A stretch of DNA of 39,230 nt from Desulfoluna sp. (GTDB taxonomy: Bacteria; Desulfobacterota; Desulfobacteria; Desulfobacterales; Desulfolunaceae): NCBI RefSeq assembly GCF_030145185.1, contig NZ_JAQYWB010000054.1:1-39230 (forward strand). Reading direction: 5' to 3'. Both the position numbers and the translations under genes were made by a program. Positions 1-8,111 of the stretch are shown piece by piece (position 1 is the first letter of the stretch; the number at the start of each line of letters is the position of its first letter). The notes under the pieces were generated by a model, which had not been told where the DNA came from, did not search any database, and saw only the letters and a list, made by a program, of their open reading frames with translations.

Positions 1-142
1 GTATTCTGTCTGATTTTCTCACCCTTCGGGCGAGCCGGGTGCACTCATCTGCCGCGTTATCAGAGCTTTGAGGTAAACCACTACATCTTCAGCTCTGATG
101 CCTTGCATATGAGCGCACCCAACTCGTGAAATATCCGGGATA
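1..142 (-). mobile_element. Partial miniature inverted-repeat element M1 (right end)
   Basis: The segment is the reverse complement of most of the element at 3313-3722, minus its internal insertion. It ends in CTCGTGAAATATCCGGGA followed by TA (141-142), matching the terminal repeat of the other copies. An internal hairpin is formed by CAGAGCT (61-67) and AGCTCTG (91-97). The other end lies outside the window. It has no coding capacity; the TIR plus TA target identifies it as a non-autonomous, MITE-like element by inference. Confidence 0.6.
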
Positions 143-177
143 GCCAGTGGTTTTAAAAAGAATAAAGGAGGTCGCAG

Positions 178-621
178 GTGAATAATTTTAAGCCGATCCT
201 TGTTTTTTCCGGCGCACTGAATTTTCTTTTTGCAATTTTCCAGGTCGTTATAAGCTTTTCACCCTCACTGAGCCTGTACTTTGGCGCGCCAGAAGCCTTG
301 GTTGTAAATAGTTGTCTTCTTATTTTTGTAAGCTTTATCATCGCAGGGATTGTCGCGATATTTGGACTCTATGCCATCTCCGGGGCGGGCTATTTTCGTC
401 CCTTGCCGTGGCTGAAGCCGATGCTTGTGGTGATATGCTGCGTCTATCTCCTGCGTGGCTTGATGCTTATCCCGGAATGTCTGGTCGTGGCAGGCGTTAT
501 GCAGGCTTCCATACCCATTGCCCCACGTTTTGTCGTCTTTTCGGCCGGGTCTCTATTGTTTGGGCTGCTTTTTGTCATGGGGACCGTGGGCGGGTGGAAA
601 ACGTTTCCGAGTAGAGGATAG
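178..621 (+). CDS. Hypothetical four-helix integral membrane protein
   Basis: This is a 147-residue protein with a GTG start at 178, chosen because AAAGGAGGT lies at 164-172, an almost perfect ribosome binding site with 5-6 nt spacing. Four hydrophobic segments are visible, at about residues 7-28, 43-66, 79-97 and 117-139, with short loops and a basic C-terminus (KTFPSRG), so it should sit in the inner membrane. I see no catalytic motif and do not recognise the family; the size and topology resemble small DUF-type membrane proteins, which gives no function. It stands alone: miniature element M1 ends 35 bp upstream and repeats follow downstream, so it is probably monocistronic. Confidence 0.8.
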   Translation: MNNFKPILVFSGALNFLFAIFQVVISFSPSLSLYFGAPEALVVNSCLLIFVSFIIAGIVAIFGLYAISGAGYFRPLPWLKPMLVVICCVYLLRGLMLIPECLVVAGVMQASIPIAPRFVVFSAGSLLFGLLFVMGTVGGWKTFPSRG

Positions 622-872
622 AAATTTAATTTTATTCGGGGCGTTAAATTCGATGAATCGTTTTTAACCTGTTTTCCCACCCGTGGGTGAAAATGTGATG
701 TGGAATTCTCGTTATGAACCAGGGGAGCCAGAGGACAGGCGAAAAAATGTGATATTGAATCTCATCCCATGATGATTTCTTTTTTCGTCATTACTGCCCC
801 AAAAAAGTTTGATACCGACGGGTGGTTCGAGCTGGATGTTGGTGAATCATTGCACCTTGGCGGAAATTGGCC

Positions 873-1049
873 ACGAAAAAAGCCGCACAGGAGTGCGGCG
901 CTCCATCGGATATCTCGGATAGGGGCAGGTGATATGAGCCCGAATCGTCGGGCCTTGTCCCCTTTTTGATTCCGTCTTCTCTTGTGTTTTTCAGCGGCGC
1001 AGCCGCATCTGCGTGAATCTGTGCTCATCTGTGGCTGAATTTTTTTTTA
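873..1049 (+). repeat. Family B hairpin repeat, copy B1
   Basis: B1 holds the core AAAAAAGCCGCACAGGAGTGCGGC, whose arms GCCGCAC/GTGCGGC form a strong stem. It is followed by the shared tail ending in CATCTGCGTGAATCTGTG and TGGCTGAAT. Other copies are at 14402, 20526, 20991, 21671 and 24846. Read on the minus strand the stem is followed by a T run, so it could terminate minus-strand transcription. The rest of 622-872 shows no gene or motif that I can support, apart from a weak stem near 674-690. Confidence 0.75.
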
Positions 1050-1051
1050 AC

Positions 1052-1115
1052 AGTGATGGAGCGTAGCGACTCCTCGAACGAAGCACGAAGAACCAAGCAC
1101 CAAGAACCTTTTTTT
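1052..1115 (+). repeat. Family C repeat, copy C1
   Basis: The segment begins AGTGATGGAGCGTAGCGACT and continues with degenerate direct repeats of the type AAGCACGAAGAACC before a T run. It abuts the 3' end of the acyl-CoA synthetase gene. Near-identical copies are at 21941-22003 and 26660-26724; the last also abuts the 3' end of a minus-strand gene. Confidence 0.75.
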
Positions 1116-2819
1116 CTATCTGTCCCACCCCCCTGCAGCCCGCAGCTCTTCCACGATGTCCTCAGCCCGTGTCACAAGCTTCATGAGGTCCACCTTGTTG
1201 ACGTTGTTAACGGGGAATTGTTCGCCCACGGGCCAGAAGTGGATGTGTGAGGGCCGTTTGTAGGAGGCGATGTTTTTGCAGTAGTCGGCCAGCTCTTCTT
1301 CCGTGACGCCTCCCTCTTCATTGGGTTGAACAAAGGCAAAAACGCCGTCGGTGAAGAGGTCGTGGGGGGCGCCCACGACCTGGGCCTGGTTGACCTTCGG
1401 GTGTCTGGAGAGGAAGTCAGACACTTCATCGGGGAAGACAAGGTAGCCTTTGGGTTTGATCACGAATTTGCGGCGACCGGAGAAGACAATGGCGTCATAG
1501 CCGCCCTTGGGAGCGAGGGAGCCCATGTCGCCGGTGTAGAGGATGCCTTCGGTGGATCGGCAGGCGCGGGTGGCCTCCGGGTTGTTGACGTAGCCGAGAA
1601 AAACAATGCCGCCTTCGACGCAGATTTCGCCGACCTCTCCTTTGGTGAGCTCCTCGCCTGCGGTGCCGTCCTCGTTCATGGGGCTTCGGATCGTGACGGG
1701 GGCGAGGTCGGGGAAGAACTGGCCTACCTGACCGGCCATTTCGGAAACGGAGATCCCTTTGGGAGTGGCTGAGAAGAAGCCGCCGGACTCGGTCATGCCG
1801 TAGGCCGTGCCGAAGAGGGGGGACATCTCGGCGAGTTTTTCGAGGAAGGCCGTGTCCACGGAGCTGCCGCCGTAGAGGGTGAAGCGGAGGCTGCTTCGGT
1901 CGTATTCCTCGTAGTTGGGCAGAGCCCAGAGCATGCGAAAGTGGGTGGGGACACCGCCGATGAAGGTACACTGGTGGGCTCCCAGGGCTTCCATGGCCTT
2001 GTCCGGGGCGAAGATGCCCATGGAGGCCACGGCGCCTCCTGCATACCAGGCGGTCATGGGGCCCTGGGAGGTGCCGGCCACGTGGCTGGTGGGCATGATG
2101 TTCAAGAGGCGGAAGTTGGATCCGTAGACACTGGCTCCCCGTGAGGCCACCTCGTTGTTGATGAGGATGTTCTCATGGCAGAGAAGGGCGGGCTTGGGGT
2201 CTCCGGTGGTGCCGGTGGTGAAGATGATGAGGGCCGGATCACGTTGCGTGAGGCCGCCTTCCACGGCCTGCACCGCGGTGCGGAGGGTCGCGTCTTCTGA
2301 CAGCGCCTCAAGGGCCTTTTCACCGAAAACGTCTCCGAAATTTGTGGAGCTTTGCTCCATGTCGTCGGGCAGTCCAAAGGGCATCCACTGCACGATATGC
2401 TCAACCGACGGGCAGTCACGTTTTACCGCATCCACTACCCCTGAAAAATTTTTGATCATTGTGTTGCCCGGGCAGACAAAGGCCTTGGCCTCGATTTTTT
2501 GGATATCCCGAGTGACCTCGTGGGGCTGAAGGCGAATGTCGATGGGGGAGATGATGATGCCGGCTTTCAGGCATCCATAGACGAGAAGAAAAAACTCCGG
2601 CACCGCCAGAAACTGGGTGATGAGGATGTCGCCCCGTGTGAGCCCCATCTTCGTTAACGCCATGGCGTAGCGGTCGCTTGCCTCGTTAAACTCTCGATAG
2701 GAAAAACGCTGACCGGTCTCCACCGAAATAAGCGCGTCATTTTCAGGGGTCAATAACGCCCACTTCTGGACGTAGTCGGAGATGAGAGGCAACTGCCATG
2801 CCGTGTAATCTTTCACCAT
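1116..2819 (-). CDS. AMP-forming acyl-CoA synthetase / class I adenylate-forming enzyme
   Basis: A 567-residue ANL-superfamily enzyme that should activate a carboxylic acid as acyl-AMP and transfer it to CoA in the cytoplasm. The start at 2819 (MVKDYTAW) is preferred over an upstream in-frame ATG because AGGAGAG lies at 2825-2831. Visible core motifs are the phosphate loop FTTGTTGDPKPA (200-211, with Pro-Ala where family members often have Gly), YGMTES (340-345), YTGD (428-431), the hinge FSGRRKFVIKPKG (446-458), and a C-terminal NKVDL with Lys542 in the place of the catalytic A10 lysine. Length is normal for the family. Substrate cannot be read from sequence; a fatty or aromatic acid ligase is plausible. 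The gene is monocistronic as far as visible, with no partner dehydrogenase or thioesterase next to it. Confidence 0.9.
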   Translation of the reverse strand: MVKDYTAWQLPLISDYVQKWALLTPENDALISVETGQRFSYREFNEASDRYAMALTKMGLTRGDILITQFLAVPEFFLLVYGCLKAGIIISPIDIRLQPHEVTRDIQKIEAKAFVCPGNTMIKNFSGVVDAVKRDCPSVEHIVQWMPFGLPDDMEQSSTNFGDVFGEKALEALSEDATLRTAVQAVEGGLTQRDPALIIFTTGTTGDPKPALLCHENILINNEVASRGASVYGSNFRLLNIMPTSHVAGTSQGPMTAWYAGGAVASMGIFAPDKAMEALGAHQCTFIGGVPTHFRMLWALPNYEEYDRSSLRFTLYGGSSVDTAFLEKLAEMSPLFGTAYGMTESGGFFSATPKGISVSEMAGQVGQFFPDLAPVTIRSPMNEDGTAGEELTKGEVGEICVEGGIVFLGYVNNPEATRACRSTEGILYTGDMGSLAPKGGYDAIVFSGRRKFVIKPKGYLVFPDEVSDFLSRHPKVNQAQVVGAPHDLFTDGVFAFVQPNEEGGVTEEELADYCKNIASYKRPSHIHFWPVGEQFPVNNVNKVDLMKLVTRAEDIVEELRAAGGWDR

Positions 2820-3019
2820 TGTTTCTCTCCTTTGCCTTCGTTTGTATTCCAACCAACCCCCAAGGTCTTAAACCTCGGATAAGGCATGTGTAAAGGTTTT
2901 TGACACAAGGACAGGCAATGATCCGTGAGGGGTGACGAAGGACGTTCCCTGACGTGTGAACGGAAGGGAATAACAAGGGCGAGACGCCTGTCTCATGCGG
3001 CGTAAGGGATGATGAGTAA

Positions 3020-3146
3020 GGTTGCAGGGAAAAAATAAAAGAACAAAAAACAATGCCTCCGGCGGCAAGGTGGCGCCACCTTGAAAGCGGGTTTGCGAAT
3101 GCGCGCTGGGTGGCGTCACTTCGGGCTGAAATGCGTCCGCATTCGC
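3020..3146 (+). repeat. Family A two-stem repeat (copy A1) with N-type left end
   Basis: The segment starts GGTTGCAGGGAAAAAATAAA, like the left end of the 160-bp element at 3380, followed by TGCCTCCGGCGGC. Stem 1 is CAAGGTGGC/GCCACCTTG, followed by GAAAGC. Stem 2 is GCGAATGCG (3095-3103) pairing with CGCATTCGC (3138-3146). No matching right end is seen, so this copy may be truncated. The flanks 2820-3019 and 3147-3312 hold no recognisable gene. Confidence 0.65.
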
Positions 3147-3312
3147 GTGAAGTGTAAGGAACCGCAGAGTGCGTCGCACGTGCAGGCGTTATTGATGGTC
3201 AGAATTCAATTCAACCGTTGACTTTAACCGGAATAACTCGGTGGCGGGGTGGAGGGATGGGGTAGGGGGCGCTTGCGCACCGCTGAAGCGCCGCACCGAT
3301 CATCGAAGCCTA

Positions 3313-3722
3313 TCCCGGATATTTCACGAGTTGGGTGCGCTCATACGCAAGGCATCAGAGCTGAAGATGTAGTGGTTTAGGTTGCAGGAAAATAATAAAA
3401 GCACAAAAAGCAATGCCTCCGGCGGCAAGGTGAGCCACCTTGAAAGCAGTTTACCTCTGGGCTTTGCCCCTCGTTCCTCGGGTCAAATCCCAGAGGTATT
3501 CAGGGGAGCCACCTGTAGCATTATTTATTTCCACCAACCTTACCTCAAAGCTCTGATAACGCAGAAGATGGGTGCACTCGGCTCGCCCGAAGGGTGAAGA
3601 AAGCGAGTAGAAAAGGGTGAATTCCATTTTGCATTTTTGAAATGTCTATATACTTCTTAGTAACACTTCGCAATAACTCATCATTGCCTTGGCGTGGTTA
3701 TTTTCTCATGAAATATTCGGGT
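3313..3722 (+). mobile_element. Miniature inverted-repeat element M2 (TA-flanked), interrupted
   Basis: The left end TCCCGGATATTTCACGAG and right end CTCATGAAATATTCGGGT are imperfect inverted repeats, each flanked by TA (3311-3312 and 3723-3724). The interior matches M1 (1-142) in inverse orientation, and the right subterminal part matches M3 (5082-5161). No transposase is encoded, so it would depend on one in trans; TA duplication is typical of Tc1/mariner/IS630-type enzymes. The right end lies 1 bp from the stop codon of the 230-residue gene. The element carries the nested 160-bp insertion at 3380-3539. Confidence 0.7.
3380..3539 (+). mobile_element. 160-bp miniature element N nested inside M2
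   Basis: M1 reads GTGGTTTACCTCAAAG uninterrupted, whereas here the same sequence is split by 160 bp with TTA on both sides (3377-3379, 3540-3542). The ends GGTTGCAGGAAAATAATAAA and TTATTTATTTCCACCAACC are imperfect inverted repeats. Inside is a family A two-stem structure (copy A2): CAAGGTG/CACCTTG, then ACCTCTGGG (3453-3461) pairing with CCCAGAGGT (3489-3497). It has no ORF of its own. Confidence 0.75.
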
Positions 3723-3725
3723 TAG

Positions 3726-4418
3726 CTATTGGAGGGTAGAGAGGATGACATCAGGGGTATTATCATGTGTTCTGAATCCCATGGTCAGGTATTTTGTCGG
3801 GGGCAGGCGTTTATGAAAAATGACGATATCTTCTGTTAAGCGATGGAACTCTTTTTTGAAAATTCTGCCGTAGGCTGTGAACATGTCACCTTTGATGATT
3901 CGAATACGGTGTGTGTCTTCAAAGAGCATGCCTTTGGCATGGATCATCCATAAATCTCCAGTGGGTGTTGTCTCATCGATCATGGGGGGCGTCAGGGTGA
4001 ATGCCTTGTGGTGAAATTCTTCGGCAGAGGAGAAAGCAGAGAAAAAATCTTTCGATTTTTCTCGAGCGGACGTCGATCCGAGAAGGTTTTTTTCATCATG
4101 AAGGGTAATAAAAAGCAGTTCTTTTTTATCCGTTTTAGAATGATAGTATATCGTATTCTCGGATATCTTTTTGTCTGATTTTACGTAGTGTTTGGGTATA
4201 CATGCCGAAAGTCCGAAAAAATCAATCCGGTTTTCGGATTTTGTGGCCCGGGGTTTCGTTTGGACGGATACGATATCTGCTTCATAGAAATATTCCGGGT
4301 AGACCCATTGGAAGGGGGAAGATCGGTAATGCGAAAAATCAGAAAGAGAGTCATCCGTAGCCAATGAACATGTGACGAAAAAGGGGATCATTAATATTCC
4401 AAGTAAAAGCTTATGCAT
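3726..4418 (-). CDS. Hypothetical exported protein
   Basis: A 230-residue protein starting MHKLLLGILMIPFF at 4418; TGGAGA lies about 6 nt upstream. A longer in-frame reading from 4547 exists but would be encoded by a repeat and overlap the lipocalin gene, so it is rejected. The N-terminus is a signal peptide (hydrophobic residues 3-17, FFVTCSLA), either cleaved after LA or, less likely, a non-canonical lipobox at Cys17. The mature part is about 210 residues, basic and AT-rich, without a motif I recognise. The order lipocalin then this gene, same strand, 97 bp apart with a hairpin repeat between, would allow co-transcription only through that hairpin. Element M2 ends 1 bp past its stop codon. 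Confidence 0.75.
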   Translation of the reverse strand: MHKLLLGILMIPFFVTCSLATDDSLSDFSHYRSSPFQWVYPEYFYEADIVSVQTKPRATKSENRIDFFGLSACIPKHYVKSDKKISENTIYYHSKTDKKELLFITLHDEKNLLGSTSAREKSKDFFSAFSSAEEFHHKAFTLTPPMIDETTPTGDLWMIHAKGMLFEDTHRIRIIKGDMFTAYGRIFKKEFHRLTEDIVIFHKRLPPTKYLTMGFRTHDNTPDVILSTLQ

Positions 4419-4460
4419 CCTGTCTCCATTCGATGTGTATTGAAGAAGCGCCGCAAAAAA

Positions 4461-4525
4461 GGCCTCCGGCGGCAAGGTGGGCCACCTTGAAAGCAGGTTT
4501 TGCTTAGCCTTCGTGTCACGAAGGC
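4461..4525 (+). repeat. Family A two-stem repeat, copy A3
   Basis: GGCCTCCGGCGGC is followed by stem 1 CAAGGTG/CACCTTG, GAAAGC, then a perfect stem GCCTTCGTG/CACGAAGGC (4507-4525) with a one-base loop. The lipocalin stop codon (minus strand, 4516-4518) lies at the centre of this second stem. The minus-strand transcript therefore ends in two consecutive hairpins followed by a T run, a plausible terminator. Confidence 0.7.
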
Positions 4526-5043
4526 GGTAATTTTTCGTGATCGACAAATATCAATGTGTCTGTTTGAAAGCCCATCTTTTTTGCTTTTTCTATGAGCCGC
4601 TCTTTTAAGTCTGGGTGTATCTTTGGGCTTCTGGCCAGAAGCCATAAATAAGATGTGTCCGGGCCGCAAACGAGCGCATGCTGGTAATTTCCATGGTCGA
4701 GGTCAAAAACGATATAAGCGCCATAAAAGGGTCTGAAGAACGAAACTTTCAGGTACCCCTGATCCGAGTCGCCAACAAAATACGCCTTGCCTTCGGCCTC
4801 TTTCCAAGCGTTTTCTTCAGCCGAATACCCCCGATTTAATACTCTGATCCCCCCATCATCACGCATACTGTAATCAGCCGTAACTCGGGATAATCCCCGC
4901 TCAAATGAATGATCCAGTCTCGCAATTTCATACCATGTGCCCATATATTTTTCTGGCTTGAAATGATCAACGGGTTTTACATTTTCCGGCATTCCAACAC
5001 ACCCCGTCAGGAATAGAATGATGGCTATGGATAGTTTTTTCAT
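4516..5043 (-). CDS. blc: Bacterial lipocalin (Blc-type outer-membrane lipoprotein)
   Basis: A 175-residue lipocalin. The start at 5043 follows AAGGAGAAG. The signal peptide ends in the lipobox LTGC (Cys15), predicting a lipid-anchored, probably outer-membrane protein. The lipocalin signature GTWYEIARLDHSFERG is at 35-50, followed by VTADYS, and the Blc-typical SYLWLLARSP is at 131-140. Length matches bacterial Blc (about 170-180). Family members bind lysophospholipids or other small hydrophobic ligands. A truncated paralogue is at 7260-7712. An 80-bp element (5082-5161) sits between this gene and its likely promoter, 37 bp before the start codon, whereas the paralogue's leader lacks it. Confidence 0.93.
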   Translation of the reverse strand: MKKLSIAIILFLTGCVGMPENVKPVDHFKPEKYMGTWYEIARLDHSFERGLSRVTADYSMRDDGGIRVLNRGYSAEENAWKEAEGKAYFVGDSDQGYLKVSFFRPFYGAYIVFDLDHGNYQHALVCGPDTSYLWLLARSPKIHPDLKERLIEKAKKMGFQTDTLIFVDHEKLPPS

Positions 5044-5390
5044 CGTTTCTTCTCCTTAGTTACCGATCACAGCCGTGTCTAACCCGAATATTTCAGGAGT
5101 CGAGTGCCGTAATAAAAAGTTACTGCATTGGCATGATCGCTTTGTCATGAAATATTCGGGTTAAGGGGGGCCGACGTCTATCAAGCCGATTCGTTAAGAT
5201 TTCACAGGTTCCGATAAACAGTCCATTGGAGATGATTCTTGGGCTGGATTTTTAGAATGAATTTCAATTAAAAAGGTGGGATAGTTGTTTGGGGAAAGTG
5301 TCTCACAGGGTGGTGTGGGGGTCAAGTGGATTTCGCCCGTCACCTGTGCCTATAGGAGGGGTAGGGAAGGGTTGCGTATGTCCAATATCC
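4723..5390 (-). repeat. Direct duplication, copy 1 (lipocalin 5' part plus upstream DNA)
   Basis: This segment matches 7392-7965 in the same orientation: about 320 bp of lipocalin coding DNA plus about 230 bp of upstream DNA. Shared landmarks upstream are CGTCTATCAAGCCGATT, TTTTTAGAATGAATTTCAAT, GTGTCTCACAGGGTG and GGGAAGGGTTGCGTAT. Copy 1 additionally carries element M3. The stretch 5391-5530 beyond it has no gene. Confidence 0.8.
5082..5161 (+). mobile_element. 80-bp miniature inverted-repeat element M3
   Basis: It has perfect 14-bp terminal inverted repeats, ACCCGAATATTTCA (5082-5095) and TGAAATATTCGGGT (5148-5161), flanked by TA on both sides (5080-5081, 5162-5163). The duplicated lipocalin leader at 7741-7750 has a single TATA at this point and no element, giving a paralogous empty site. 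The right half resembles the right end of M2. It is too short to encode anything and would form a hairpin in the lipocalin leader RNA. Confidence 0.8.
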
Positions 5391-5532
5391 AAGCGATCCC
5401 TTTCGCTGTGTCGATTCGTCCTGGCTCCCCAGTATCCGGTACCTGACTAAGGCCGAAGAGAAACGCAAGCATATTGTGCCTTTAATAGGCTGGTAGCATA
5501 TGTCAAGTATGTAATATTTTAAGATATTATTA

Positions 5533-5559
5533 TTGACAAAAGGCGCTTTTCGATTTAAT
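5533..5559 (+). promoter_or_regulatory. Possible promoter for the MBL-fold gene
   Basis: TTGACA at 5533-5538 is a consensus -35. TTTAAT at 5554-5559 matches five of six -10 positions, but at a short 15-bp spacer. An AT-rich dyad, TAATATTTTAAGATATTA, lies just upstream (about 5511-5529) and might be an operator. The predicted leader is about 140 nt. Confidence 0.35.
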
Positions 5560-5708
5560 TTTAAAAGTCACCCTACAAACCGCACAAAAATCGGAATTCA
5601 ACTAAATTCGTGCCCAATCCAACCAGACTCTTCCCCGCACAAAGTGATATCTCGCTCATTGTATTCAACTGCAAGAAACTGCAGAGGTACTATAAAAGGA
5701 GGTAGCTT

Positions 5709-7109
5709 ATGCGAAAAAAAAATTCACAGAAAGATTCATCAAAAAGTTCAGGAAGGAACACAGGCATAACTCCCCCCTCGGAACGCAACGATCTGTTTGA
5801 CAGTCTGTCCGAATTTCCACTTGGAGAACCGTTGGACCCGAACGAGATGCGGATCACTTTTTTCGGCACATCATGCATCCCGCGGCTCTCACAGGAATGC
5901 AACAGCATCTTCGTAGAGGTGGGCAGCGGGGATCAATTCATCTTCGACTGTGGGTCCGGGGTGGTGGCCAAGTATACTGCCATGGGCATCCCCAAGAGCA
6001 AGATGAACAAGATATTTCTGACCCATCTGCACGGGGATCACATGAGCGATCTCAGCCATATCTACAGCTTCGGCCCTTCGGAAGACCGCAAGTTTCCCCT
6101 GTGCATCTGGGGGCCCGGCAATACGAACTGGACTTATACCGACCCCGATGGAAAAACGCGCGGTCCCTTTGAAGACGGGCTACGGGCCTTCTGTGAAAAA
6201 TTCCGGGAATTGATGCGCTGGCATACCGAATCCTTCAGCTTTGGACCGACGAGATACGCCGACCCCCAAAATGATCTCAGCCACAGCCAGAATCCCGATT
6301 GTTTCGAAGGATGTGACTCCTACCTCGTGGGAAACGAAACGGCGTACCCGGATGATCCGTATGATGCCTATGCCATCTATGCCTATGAATTAAACTATAA
6401 AAGCGAAGGCATCGCATACAAAAATTACTCTACAGGGGTGAGTATCTCGTATTTCCCCGTGATACACTGTCGAAGAGGGAGTATCGGCTACAAACTGAAT
6501 TGGAACGGAATGTCCCTGGTCTTCAGCGGCGACACGAAACCCAATTACACCATGCTCAAACGGGCAGAAGGCGCGGATATCCTGATCCATGAGATGGTCA
6601 TGCCCGCCGATGTCTGGACCACAAAAAACACCGAACTCCAGGATGGAGATGTTGGCTGGGATCAGTCTTTCGCGTACACCCAGGCCGTACAGAACAGTTC
6701 CCATACCCCGCAAGGTGCCCTCGGCTATATGCTGAGCCAGATATCCTCTCCCCCCCGCCTGACCATCGCCACCCATTTTCAGGCTGCCGACGACACCATG
6801 GCATCTGCCTTACAAAGTATTGAAAATAAATATAACATCACCGAAGAGAACAATTTCACCTTCGCCTCGGACCTGATGGTGTTCAATGTTTCCAAGACAA
6901 ACATTTTGCAACGCAAGGCCATCGTTTCCGCGTTTGCATTTAATCCGCCGCCCACAACTCTGGGAGTGCCGACAGCTGCCCCCATCTATTGGCGGTACGA
7001 CGATGACGGCAACGTGATCTATGATCCATATGCTCAGATAGACACTACGGACGAAATCCCACGCGTGAATGATGACGGATCGGAAAATTGGGACGAGACC
7101 GGCTACTGA
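5709..7109 (+). CDS. Metallo-beta-lactamase-fold hydrolase (RNase Z / GntH-like)
   Basis: A 466-residue cytoplasmic MBL-fold enzyme; the ATG at 5709 follows AAGGAGGT (5696-5703). The fold begins at MRITFFGTSCIPRLSQ (47-62). The metal site is complete: HLHGDH (106-111), His253 in VIHCRRGSIGYKL, Asp275 in FSGDT, and a C-terminal His356 in ATHFQ. SHTPQGALGY (331-340) resembles the substrate-side motif of RNase Z-type proteins. It is longer than tRNase Z or simple MBL hydrolases because of an insertion at about 125-245 and a 60-residue acidic/proline-rich tail. From memory the architecture resembles proteins annotated as GntH-type MBL hydrolases, whose substrates are mostly unknown. It has no signal peptide. 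It sits alone between two lipocalin copies, on the opposite strand to both. Confidence 0.88.
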   Translation: MRKKNSQKDSSKSSGRNTGITPPSERNDLFDSLSEFPLGEPLDPNEMRITFFGTSCIPRLSQECNSIFVEVGSGDQFIFDCGSGVVAKYTAMGIPKSKMNKIFLTHLHGDHMSDLSHIYSFGPSEDRKFPLCIWGPGNTNWTYTDPDGKTRGPFEDGLRAFCEKFRELMRWHTESFSFGPTRYADPQNDLSHSQNPDCFEGCDSYLVGNETAYPDDPYDAYAIYAYELNYKSEGIAYKNYSTGVSISYFPVIHCRRGSIGYKLNWNGMSLVFSGDTKPNYTMLKRAEGADILIHEMVMPADVWTTKNTELQDGDVGWDQSFAYTQAVQNSSHTPQGALGYMLSQISSPPRLTIATHFQAADDTMASALQSIENKYNITEENNFTFASDLMVFNVSKTNILQRKAIVSAFAFNPPPTTLGVPTAAPIYWRYDDDGNVIYDPYAQIDTTDEIPRVNDDGSENWDETGY

Positions 7110-7259
7110 TCTATCCGCACCAAGTCTTTAAATTTACGATGTAAGGGATAGGGAAGATTTCGGGAAATTCAAGAGCCCTTTTAAAACCACTGGACGTATG
7201 CCATTTAGTCTGAGGTACTTTGTTTTGATTCTCCCGATGAATTCGGGCAAAAAGCATGT

Positions 7260-7712
7260 TCAACAGCTGTTGCACGGGTAAAAAGGCAGGAGAACTGACA
7301 TCCCGGCCACCAATTTGTCACACAGCGCATAGGAAGAGTGGTCCTGTCGCCCAAAAGCGTATGTTGCCTGTCCCCTTAACCTAATAAAAGAATAAAAGGG
7401 GCCGAAGAACGAAACTTTCAGGTACCCCTGATCCGAGCCGCCAACAAAATAAGCCTTGCCTTCGGCCTCTTTCCATGCGTTTTCTTCATCCGAATACCCC
7501 CGATTCAGTACGCGAATCCCCCCATCATCGCGCAAACTGTAATCAGCCGTAACTCGGGATAATCCCCGCTCAAATGAATGATCCAGTCTCGCAATTTCAT
7601 ACCATGTGCCCATATATTTTTCTGGCTTGAAACGATCAACGGGTTTTACATTTTCCGGCATTCCAACACACCCCGTCAGGAATAGAATGAATGCTATGGA
7701 TAGCTTTTTCAT
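7260..7712 (-). pseudogene. Truncated second copy of the lipocalin gene
   Basis: The first 108 codons are almost identical to the lipocalin at 4516-5043 (same signal peptide, lipobox LTGC, GTWYEIARLDHSFERG). After FFGPFYS the frame runs into unrelated sequence and ends at 150 residues. It therefore lacks the last beta-strands, the conserved SYLWLLARSP segment and the C-terminal helix, and should not fold as a lipocalin. Its start codon and most of its leader are intact, so it may still be transcribed. It is best read as a partial duplication; selection for a shortened protein is unlikely but not excluded. The tail region contains a 21-mer found twice more in the window (7355-7375). Confidence 0.85.
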
Positions 7713-7965
7713 TGTTTCTCCTTATTTACCTCTCACAACAGCGTATAGGGGGGCCGGCGTCTATCAAGCCGATTATTTAAGATTTCACAGGTCCGATAAC
7801 CGTCCATTGGAGATGATGCTTAGATTAAATTTTTAGAATGAATTTCAATTAAATAAGGTGGGTTGGGTGTTGGCGTAAAGTGTCTCACAGGGTGATGCGT
7901 CGGTCAAGTGGATTTCGATAGTCACCTGCTGTCCTGAAAGGGTTCGGGAAGGGTTGCGTATTTCC
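7392..7965 (-). repeat. Direct duplication, copy 2
   Basis: This is the counterpart of 4723-5390. Together with that copy it brackets the MBL-fold gene in direct orientation, so homologous recombination between them could excise or amplify about 2.6 kb. Copy 2 keeps the M3 empty site at 7741-7750. Confidence 0.8.
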
Positions 7966-8033
7966 AGACGCGACCCCTTTTCCCGCTTCAATGGTATTTT
8001 GTCAGATGTGTAGGCGTGACCTCTTCTCAAAAC

Positions 8034-8100
8034 AAGGCTTGTTTGTCGAACTTTTCAAAAGTTTGGCCCCCGGCAGGGCCGCTGGAGGCTCTTTTTTAAA
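8034..8100 (+). repeat. Family E repeat, copy E1
   Basis: The segment has GCTTGTTTGTCGAACTTTTC, then AAAAGTTTGGCCCCCGGCAG. The arms AACTTTT/AAAAGTT form a stem. It lies just past the 3' end of the DUF4011 gene and could act in its termination. A second copy is at 24171-24220. Apart from the duplication tail, 7966-8033 shows nothing recognisable. Confidence 0.6.
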
Positions 8101-8111
8101 CAGTTGAAGAG

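Noticed and set aside
3382-3597. 71-residue plus-strand frame inside the nested elements
   Set aside because: It spans the junctions of two miniature elements and has no ribosome site.
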